This document shows positions 26,493 through 33,069 of a stretch of 42,460 nt of DNA, piece by piece; positions within the stretch are counted from its first letter, which is position 1; each line of letters opens with the position of its first letter. The translations under genes and the position numbers were made by a program. The notes under the pieces were generated by a model that did no database searches, was not told the DNA's origin, and saw only the letters and a program-made list of their open reading frames with translations. This DNA comes from Lachnospiraceae bacterium (GTDB taxonomy: Bacteria; Bacillota; Clostridia; Lachnospirales; Lachnospiraceae): contig JAILBX010000115.1 in the NCBI GenBank assembly GCA_024680675.1, positions 1 through 42,460 on the forward strand, written 5' to 3'.

Positions 26493-27464
26493 ATGTTTGA
26501 AGTAAAGGTGGGCCTTGATAAGGATTATCATACTGTTGAAGAGGCTTTGCAGGCTGTGGCTTATGACAGTGAAGCACTGATAAAGCTGGATGAAGGCATA
26601 TATAAGGAAAAACTCTTTTTTGAAAAGTCCAGGATCACACTTGAAGGAGCCGGAATGGAGAAGACTGTAATAAGTTATTCTCACGGAGCCAAGGATCTTT
26701 TAGAGGACGGGTCAAAAAGAGGAACCTTCAGAAGCTACACCATGTTTTTAGGAGGAAAGAGGGTTTGCCTTAGAGATATGAAGGTTTTAAACTCTGCCGG
26801 CAGCGGCCTTAAGGCCGGTCAGGCTTTAAGTATTTACGCCGATGCGGAAAGAGTTTTTATGGAAAGGGTATGCCTTGACAGTTGTCAGGACACTCTCTTT
26901 ATGTCTCCCCTGCCTGAAAGTGTGAGAAAACCGGGCGGTTTCTTCGGACCAAGACACCTTGCAAAGAGATATGCCAGCAGGCAGTATTACAAGGACTGCT
27001 GTATCAAGGGAGATGTGGATTTTATTTTTGGAGGGGCGGATGCCGTATTTGAAAACTGCCTTATAATCGTTAAAAACAGAGATCAGGAAATAAACGGTTA
27101 TGTTACCGCACCCTGCGAGACCCCGGGAGGGATAGGGATAATCTTTAAGGATTGTACCATTAAGGGTGAGGATGGGATCAAAGAAGGCTCTGTTTTCTTG
27201 GGCCGTCCCTGGAGACCAAGCGGAAGGACGGTTTATATAAACTGTTCCTTTGACAGAAGTATAAATGAAAAAAGATTTTCCGGATGGGGAGCGGTTGATG
27301 CCAATGAGAAAGAGGCGTATTTCGGAGAATACGGATCCAAGGATGAAGAGGGTAAGCTGATGGATCTTTCCAATAGAAATTCCTTTGTAAGGCTTCTTTC
27401 AGATGAGGAGGCCGGAAGCTTTCTTAAAACAGCCAAAGAGATAAAAAAGGACTGTATTTTTTAG
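26493..27464 (+). CDS. CE8 pectin methylesterase, apparently cytoplasmic
   Basis: This 323-aa beta-helix enzyme removes methyl groups from galacturonate residues. All CE8 active-site motifs are present: GIYKE (35-39), Gln110 in GQALSI, Gln132 and Asp133 in CQDTLF, the nucleophile Asp176 in DFIFG, and Arg238 in LGRPW. The protein begins directly with the catalytic domain (MFEVKVGLDKDYHTVEEAL) and has no signal peptide, unlike most bacterial PMEs, which are exported. It should demethylate imported oligogalacturonides before GH28 acts. The ribosome site is weak, and a seven-codon ORF (26482-26505, ATG AAA ... TAA) overlaps the start in another frame. Confidence 0.92.
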   Translation: MFEVKVGLDKDYHTVEEALQAVAYDSEALIKLDEGIYKEKLFFEKSRITLEGAGMEKTVISYSHGAKDLLEDGSKRGTFRSYTMFLGGKRVCLRDMKVLNSAGSGLKAGQALSIYADAERVFMERVCLDSCQDTLFMSPLPESVRKPGGFFGPRHLAKRYASRQYYKDCCIKGDVDFIFGGADAVFENCLIIVKNRDQEINGYVTAPCETPGGIGIIFKDCTIKGEDGIKEGSVFLGRPWRPSGRTVYINCSFDRSINEKRFSGWGAVDANEKEAYFGEYGSKDEEGKLMDLSNRNSFVRLLSDEEAGSFLKTAKEIKKDCIF

Positions 27465-27522
27465 TATATGCTCCTTCCCATGGAGGATATAAAAAGTAAG
27501 AGACCTATGGAGGTTAATTGAT

Positions 27523-28359
27523 ATGCAGATAGGAATAAGGGCACATGATGTTAAGTATGCTCCTTTTGATGAGCTGGTACCGGCTATAAAGGCACAGGGA
27601 TTTAAGTGTATGCATATTGCCTTGAGTAAATCCATAAAGGAGTTTACTCCCGGGATAAGCAGTATGACACCGGGGCTTGCCATGCATATGAAGAGGGTAT
27701 GTCAGAAAAATGATATAGATATAGCTGTGCTTGGTAACTATCTGAATCTTTGTCACCCGGATAAAGATGTTCAGAGTGAAATAGTAAAAAAATATATTGC
27801 TCACTTTAGATTTGCCTCTATATTGGGCTGCGGAGTTGTTGGAACAGAGACCGGAGCCTGTAACAGGGAATATAAATTTGAGGAAAGCAACCATTCGAAA
27901 GAGGCTCTTGATGTTTTTATAGAAAATCTCAAGCCGGTGGTGGAAGCAGCAGAGAAATTTGGAGTAATAATGGCTATTGAGCCGGTCTATAAGCATATTG
28001 TATATAATCCGGAGAGGGCAAGGATGGTTCTTGATAAGATCAATTCCCCAAATCTTCAGATAATATTTGATCCTGTCAATTTATTGTATAAGGGTAATAT
28101 TGACCGACAGGATGACATTATAAACGAGGTTTTTGATCTTATGGTGGATGATATAGCGGTAATCCACATGAAGGATTTTGAAGTAAATGGTGAAGAGCTT
28201 AAGTCTATTCCTGCAGGTCAGGGAGGACTTAATTATAAGCTTTTGCTGGAGAAGATAAAGAAGAATAAACCTTATATTCACTGTACACTTGAGAATACGG
28301 CTCCGGAAAATGCCATTGCCACAAGAGAGTTTGTTGAAAGACTCTATGACGGGGCTTAA
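27523..28359 (+). CDS. Sugar phosphate isomerase/epimerase-like TIM-barrel protein
   Basis: This 278-aa protein is of the xylose-isomerase-like TIM-barrel family (AP_endonuc_2 fold). Metal-binding acidic and His positions are suggested by MAIEPV, LQIIFDPVNLL, VIHMKDF and CTLENTAPENA. GGAGGT lies 8 bases before ATG 27523. The family includes sugar isomerases, epimerases and keto-acid isomerases and cannot be assigned to a reaction by sequence alone. Its position between the pectin hydrolases and KDG kinase suggests a role in uronate isomerisation or epimerisation, possibly covering a step absent here (UxaC or KduI). That is inference. Confidence 0.8.
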   Translation: MQIGIRAHDVKYAPFDELVPAIKAQGFKCMHIALSKSIKEFTPGISSMTPGLAMHMKRVCQKNDIDIAVLGNYLNLCHPDKDVQSEIVKKYIAHFRFASILGCGVVGTETGACNREYKFEESNHSKEALDVFIENLKPVVEAAEKFGVIMAIEPVYKHIVYNPERARMVLDKINSPNLQIIFDPVNLLYKGNIDRQDDIINEVFDLMVDDIAVIHMKDFEVNGEELKSIPAGQGGLNYKLLLEKIKKNKPYIHCTLENTAPENAIATREFVERLYDGA

Positions 28360-28410
28360 GAAAATTAATTTAAAAACAATATACAAGGAAAAAAGGAGGC
28401 AATATTATTT

Positions 28411-29433
28411 ATGGGAAGAGTTGTTACTTTTGGAGAGATAATGCTGAGGCTGGCGCCTAACGGATATTATCGTTTCTTTCAGGATGATCAGCTTCAGGCT
28501 ACTTTTGGAGGCGGAGAGGCAAACGTTTCAGTTTCGTTGGCAAACTACGGTCTTGATACTGCTTTTGTTACAAAACTTCCGGATCACGCCATTGGCCAGG
28601 CTGCTGTAAACCAGTTGAGATATTTCGGAGTTGATACAAGTTATATAGCAAGGGGTGGAGACCGGGTGGGTATCTACTACCTTGAAAAGGGAGCTTCCCA
28701 GAGAGGTTCTGTGTGTATTTATGACAGAGCTCATTCGGCAATTCAGGAAGCATCAGCCTCTGACTTCGATTGGGATAAGATTTTTGATGGTGCCGAGTGG
28801 TTCCATTTTACAGGTATAACTCCTGCTTTGGGACAGAACATGGTGGATATCTGTCTTGACGCCTGCAAGGCTGCAAAGGCTAAGGGAGTAAAGATTTCCT
28901 GTGATCTTAACTACAGAGGAAAGCTTTGGACCAGAGAGCAGGCAAGAGAGGCTATGACCAAGCTTTGTGAATATATTGATGTTTGTATTTCCAACGAGGA
29001 AGATGCCAAGGATGTATTCGGAATAGAAGCTGAAGGAAGCGATATATACGGTGGAAAGCTTAATACAGAAGGCTATAAGTCAGTAGCAAGACAGCTGGCA
29101 GAGAAGTTTAATTTTGAAAAGGTTGCAATAACCTTAAGAACCTCTATTTCCGCTAATGATAATGACTGGCAGGGAATGCTTTATGACGGAAAGGATTACT
29201 GCTTCTCAAAACAATATCATTTAAGGATAGTAGACAGGGTAGGTGGAGGAGACAGCTTTGGCGGTGGTCTTATCTATGCCCTTGTAAATAATTATTCAAC
29301 TCAGGATGCTATAGAATTTGCAGTGGCTGCATCAGCTCTTAAGCATTCCATCGAAGGAGATTTCAACAGGGTTACTGTTTCAGAGGTTAAAAAGCTTGCG
29401 GGCGGAGATGCATCCGGACGTGTGCAGAGATAA
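28411..29433 (+). CDS. kdgK: 2-dehydro-3-deoxygluconokinase (KDG kinase), PfkB family
   Basis: This 340-aa PfkB-family sugar kinase phosphorylates KDG to KDPG with ATP. The N-terminal substrate region is GEIMLRLAPNGYYRFFQ, followed by GGGEANVSVSLANYG. The C-terminal PfkB signature DRVGGGDSFGGGLIYA contains the catalytic Asp and the anion hole. AAGGAGG lies 13 bases before ATG 28411. Context with tagaturonate reductase and altronate dehydratase supports KDG as substrate over fructose or ribose. KDPG aldolase (eda), the next enzyme, is not in this window. Confidence 0.9.
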   Translation: MGRVVTFGEIMLRLAPNGYYRFFQDDQLQATFGGGEANVSVSLANYGLDTAFVTKLPDHAIGQAAVNQLRYFGVDTSYIARGGDRVGIYYLEKGASQRGSVCIYDRAHSAIQEASASDFDWDKIFDGAEWFHFTGITPALGQNMVDICLDACKAAKAKGVKISCDLNYRGKLWTREQAREAMTKLCEYIDVCISNEEDAKDVFGIEAEGSDIYGGKLNTEGYKSVARQLAEKFNFEKVAITLRTSISANDNDWQGMLYDGKDYCFSKQYHLRIVDRVGGGDSFGGGLIYALVNNYSTQDAIEFAVAASALKHSIEGDFNRVTVSEVKKLAGGDASGRVQR

Positions 29434-29455
29434 AAAAACTATAAGGAGAATGAAA

Positions 29456-30940
29456 ATGGACAAATTAAGTTACAGTGTACTTGAAAAATCAGGCTATGAC
29501 GGATATCTGCTTAAGGATGCACCGGAAAAAGTTCTTCAGTTTGGAGAAGGAAACTTTCTTCGTGCTTTCGTTGATTATTTCTTCGATATGATGAACGAAA
29601 AGGCAGGATTTAATGGAAAGGTTTGCATAACCCAGCCTATAGGTAAAGGACTTTCCGATATGATCGGAGATCAGGAGGGACTTTATACTCTTTTCTTAAG
29701 AGGGCAGGAGAACGGACAGAAGGTAAACAATAAGAGAGTTATCTCATGCGTATCAAGATGCCTGAATCCCTACAGAGATTATGACAAGCTTATGGACTGT
29801 GCATCAAATCCTGAACTGAGGTTTATCGTAAGTAATACAACAGAAGCAGGAATCGCTTATGATCCTGAGTGTAAAAAGGATGATAAGCCTGCATCAAGCT
29901 TTCCCGGAAAGCTGACTCAGTTCCTTTATGAAAGGTTTAATAAGGGTCTTAAGGGCTTTATCATTCTTTCATGTGAGCTTATTGACAGAAACGGTGATGA
30001 GCTTAAAAAATGTGTTAATCAATATATTGATCAATGGGGACTTGGTGAGGATTTCAAGAAGTGGACCAATGATGAGAATATCTTCTGCTCAACCCTTGTT
30101 GACCGTATCGTTCCAGGATATCCAAGAAATGAAGCTGAGCAGATATGTAATGAGTTAGGCTATCAGGATAATCTTATAGATACTGCAGAGGTATTCGGAG
30201 CCTGGGTAATTGAAGGACCTCAGTCCATAAAGGATGAGCTTCCCTTCGAAAAGGCAGGACTTCCCATAATGGTTGTTGATAATGTTGATCCTTATAAGAA
30301 GAGGAAGGTTCGTATACTTAACGGAGCGCATACCTCTATGATCATGGCTGCATATATCTCAGGTCAGGATATTGTCAGAGATTGTATGAAGGATGATGTT
30401 ATCAAGGGCTTTATGAACAAGGCTTTATATGATGAGATCATTCCCGTGCTTAAGGCTTCACTTTCAGAAGATGATCTTCTTGATTTTGCAAAGGCGGTTT
30501 CAGACAGATTTGCAAATCCCTTCATAGATCACCAGCTTCTTTCTATTTCACTTAATTCTCAGTCAAAGTGGAAGGCAAGAGTAATGCCTACTGTTGTGGA
30601 GTATTATGAGCAGAATAAGTCTCTTCCTCCTGTACTTACCTTCTCATTTGCAGCTTTTCTTTCCTTCTACCATCTGGGACAGGAAAAAGGCGACAAGTGT
30701 CTTATAGGCAAGAGAGGAAATGACAGCTTTGAAATAAAGGATGACGAGTGGGTACTTGACGATTTCTTTGCTATAAAGGATGAGCCCATGGATAAGGTTG
30801 CAGAAAAGATAATAAGCAATGAGAAGATGTGGGGAGATGCACTTAAGAAGCTTCCCGGATTTGAACAGACTGTTAAGGATGATCTTAAGCTTATTGAAGA
30901 AAAAGGTATGTATGAAGCAATGAAAGCTATCAGCAAATAA
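29456..30940 (+). CDS. uxaB: Tagaturonate reductase (altronate oxidoreductase)
   Basis: This 494-aa NAD-dependent enzyme of the mannitol dehydrogenase family interconverts tagaturonate and altronate. It carries the N-terminal nucleotide-fold segment VLQFGEGNFLRAFVDYFFD and the C-terminal catalytic block KKRKVRILNGAHTSM. I chose ATG 29456 because AAGGAGA lies 7 bases upstream; earlier in-frame starts run back into kdgK. Length is typical for UxaB. A fructuronate reductase (UxuB) role is possible, but neighbouring altronate dehydratase favours the galacturonate branch. Confidence 0.93.
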   Translation: MDKLSYSVLEKSGYDGYLLKDAPEKVLQFGEGNFLRAFVDYFFDMMNEKAGFNGKVCITQPIGKGLSDMIGDQEGLYTLFLRGQENGQKVNNKRVISCVSRCLNPYRDYDKLMDCASNPELRFIVSNTTEAGIAYDPECKKDDKPASSFPGKLTQFLYERFNKGLKGFIILSCELIDRNGDELKKCVNQYIDQWGLGEDFKKWTNDENIFCSTLVDRIVPGYPRNEAEQICNELGYQDNLIDTAEVFGAWVIEGPQSIKDELPFEKAGLPIMVVDNVDPYKKRKVRILNGAHTSMIMAAYISGQDIVRDCMKDDVIKGFMNKALYDEIIPVLKASLSEDDLLDFAKAVSDRFANPFIDHQLLSISLNSQSKWKARVMPTVVEYYEQNKSLPPVLTFSFAAFLSFYHLGQEKGDKCLIGKRGNDSFEIKDDEWVLDDFFAIKDEPMDKVAEKIISNEKMWGDALKKLPGFEQTVKDDLKLIEEKGMYEAMKAISK

Positions 30941-30963
30941 CTGACAAGAATGAGGACAAAAGC

Positions 30964-32445
30964 GTGAAATATATTAAAATACATCCCAAGGATAATGTAG
31001 TAGTTGCACTGGCAGATATAAGCGCAGGCGAAGAAATTCAATCGGAAGATATTAAGATAAATGCAAAGGAAAATGTGGGAAGAGGCCATAAGATAGCACT
31101 TGAGGATATATCTGCCGGAAGTCAGATCATAAAGTACGGTAATGCTATTGGTCTGGCAAAGGAGGATATAAAGGCCGGAAGCTGGGTTCATACTCATAAT
31201 GTAAAGACCGGCCTGTCGGAAGGCGGAGAGTATGAATACAATTATGTGTCCTATGAGCTGCCTAAGGTTGAAGAAAAGTTCTTTATGGGTTACAGACGTC
31301 CTAACGGAAAGGTAGGGATCAGAAATGAGATATGGATCATACCAACCGTTGGATGCGTGAACTCCATTGCAGATAACCTGGTTAAAGAAAATCAGGATCT
31401 TGTAAAAGGAAGCATTGATGGTCTCTATACCTTTAAGCATCCCTTTGGATGTTCCCAGATGGGTGATGATCATGAAACCACCAAAAAGCTGTTAGCTGCT
31501 TTGGTGCATCATCCCAATGCAGGTGGCGTGCTGGTTCTTTCACTGGGTTGTGAAAATCTTACCTCAGAGCAGTTTAAGGCTCAGCTTGGAGAGTGGAATG
31601 ATGACAGGGTTAAATTCCTGACCTGTCAGGATGTTTCTGATGAGCTTGAGGCCGGAAGAAAGCTCCTTAAAGAGATTGCAGATTATGTCTCGGGCTTTGA
31701 GAGAGAAAAAATTTCAGCAACTGAGCTTATAGTTGGTATGAAGTGCGGAGGCTCTGATGGATTATCGGGAATTACTGCAAATCCTACAGTTGGAAGATTT
31801 TCGGACAGGCTGATATCTATGGGCGGATCCACAGTACTTACAGAGGTTCCTGAAATGTTCGGAGCGGAATCTATTTTGTTCAACCGCTGTAAGAACAGCG
31901 ATGTCTTTGACAAGGCTGTGGAAATGGTTGATAAGTTCAAGCATTATTTTACCTCTCATGGACAGGTCGTATATGAAAATCCTTCACCGGGTAATAAGGC
32001 CGGCGGAATAACAACCTTAGAGGATAAATCCTGCGGATGTGTTCAGAAAGGAGGTTCCGCTGAAGTTGTGGATGTACTTTCATATGCTGAAAGCGTTACT
32101 AAGAAGGGTCTTACCTTACTTTCAGGTCCCGGAAATGACATGGTAAGTACTACTGATCTGACGGCTGCCGGAGTTCATATGATACTCTTTACTACCGGTA
32201 GAGGAACACCCTTTGGAGCTCCTGCACCTACTGTGAAGATATCCACAAATACTCCTCTTTTTGAAAAGAAGGGTAATTGGATAGATTTTAATGCAGGTAC
32301 AGTAGCTGAAGGAAAGGAAACCCTGGATGAGGCCGGGGACAGGCTTTTGGATTTTGTACTTGAGATAGCATCAGGAAAGAAAACCAGATCTGAAGAGGAG
32401 GGCTACAGGGAGATATCTATCTTTAAGGATGGAGTTGTTCTCTAA
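30964..32445 (+). CDS. uxaA: Altronate dehydratase
   Basis: This 493-aa iron-dependent dehydratase converts D-altronate to 2-keto-3-deoxygluconate, the substrate of the adjacent kdgK product. An N-terminal SAF domain (about 1-90) is followed by the UxaA catalytic domain with FGCSQMGDDHETT, SLGCENLTSEQ and MKCGGSDGLSGITANPTVG. Start is GTG 30964, with a GAGGA ribosome site. It is the last gene of the operon, and a strong terminator follows 34 bases later. The full-length SAF plus catalytic layout separates it from truncated galactarate/altronate dehydratase relatives. Confidence 0.94.
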   Translation: MKYIKIHPKDNVVVALADISAGEEIQSEDIKINAKENVGRGHKIALEDISAGSQIIKYGNAIGLAKEDIKAGSWVHTHNVKTGLSEGGEYEYNYVSYELPKVEEKFFMGYRRPNGKVGIRNEIWIIPTVGCVNSIADNLVKENQDLVKGSIDGLYTFKHPFGCSQMGDDHETTKKLLAALVHHPNAGGVLVLSLGCENLTSEQFKAQLGEWNDDRVKFLTCQDVSDELEAGRKLLKEIADYVSGFEREKISATELIVGMKCGGSDGLSGITANPTVGRFSDRLISMGGSTVLTEVPEMFGAESILFNRCKNSDVFDKAVEMVDKFKHYFTSHGQVVYENPSPGNKAGGITTLEDKSCGCVQKGGSAEVVDVLSYAESVTKKGLTLLSGPGNDMVSTTDLTAAGVHMILFTTGRGTPFGAPAPTVKISTNTPLFEKKGNWIDFNAGTVAEGKETLDEAGDRLLDFVLEIASGKKTRSEEEGYREISIFKDGVVL

Positions 32446-32478
32446 GAGCTGACCTGCAGGATCCTATAGATAAGTGAT

Positions 32479-32519
32479 AAAGCAGCCGCCTTCAGATTCC
32501 GGGCGGCTGCTTTTGATTT
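32479..32519 (+). terminator. Strong Rho-independent terminator ending the pectin operon
   Basis: Arms AAAGCAGCCGCC and GGCGGCTGCTTT (12 bp, perfect, 32479-32490 and 32502-32513) enclose an 11-base loop and run into TTTTGATTT. It lies 34 bases after the altronate dehydratase stop, so it ends the long operon. Confidence 0.9.
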
Positions 32520-32547
32520 CTATGCCGGGGCTGACTAATGGTTTTGG

Positions 32548-32576
32548 TTGCTTCTTTTAATTTACTATGTTATAAT
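32548..32576 (+). promoter_or_regulatory. Sigma-A promoter with extended -10 for zapA
   Basis: TTGCTT (32548-32553) and TATAAT (32571-32576) are 17 bases apart, and TGT directly before the -10 box gives an extended -10 element. It lies 37 bases before the zapA start and just after the previous operon's terminator. Confidence 0.75.
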
Positions 32577-32613
32577 TTTTTGGCACAGGTTTTATTGTTA
32601 AGGGGTGGTAATA

Positions 32614-32976
32614 TTGGCAGGTAAAAATAATACCGAGGTGACCATCGGCGATAAGGTCATCAGACTTGGTGGAAGCGAAAGTGAAGAATATATGCAGAGG
32701 GTAGCTGCTTATATCAATGGCAAGTATGACGAGTACTCGAAGATAGAGTCCTTCAGAAGACAGCCATCTGATATGAAGAGTGTTCTTATGCAGATAAATA
32801 TTGCAGATGATTATTTTAAGGCTAAAAACCAGCTGCTTGAATTACAAGAGGAGCTTGAAGCAAAGGATAAGGAGCTTTACGATATTAAGCACGAGCTGAT
32901 CTCCGCACAGATAAAACTTGAAAATAAAGGAAGAATCAACAAGAGCTATAGAGAGGATAATAGCGGGAAAAGATAA
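32614..32976 (+). CDS. zapA: ZapA: FtsZ-ring stabilising cell division protein
   Basis: ZapA bundles FtsZ filaments at midcell. The 120-aa protein begins with the typical N-terminal beta-strand region (NNTEVTIGDKVIRLGG), followed by SEEYMQRVAAYINGKYDEYS and a long coiled coil (about 66-105). I chose TTG 32614 because AAGGGGTGG ends about 7 bases upstream and the sequence MAGKNNTEV matches clostridial ZapA starts; GTG 32605 would lie in the ribosome site. A terminator follows directly. Confidence 0.9.
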   Translation: MAGKNNTEVTIGDKVIRLGGSESEEYMQRVAAYINGKYDEYSKIESFRRQPSDMKSVLMQINIADDYFKAKNQLLELQEELEAKDKELYDIKHELISAQIKLENKGRINKSYREDNSGKR

Positions 32977-32984
32977 TTATAAGG

Positions 32985-33012
32985 CTGTCGCGGAAAATGC
33001 GGCAGTTTTTTT
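32985..33012 (+). terminator. Rho-independent terminator after zapA
   Basis: Seven-bp arms CTGTCGC/GCGGCAG (one G-U pair) around a 7-base loop are followed by TTTTTTT. The hairpin begins 9 bases after the zapA stop. Confidence 0.85.
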
Positions 33013-33069
33013 CTTGCTTACAGGTCTTATTTTTAGTAAAGATTTTTATAGGGAAGGTATGATTTATAT

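Noticed and set aside
27514-27996. 160-codon minus-strand ORF opposite the TIM-barrel gene
   Set aside because: It is antisense to a well-supported gene with a good ribosome site and has low-complexity, non-domain sequence.
30667-31473. 268-codon minus-strand ORF opposite uxaB and uxaA
   Set aside because: It runs antisense across two strongly supported genes and their junction and has no recognisable domain; it is an antisense shadow.
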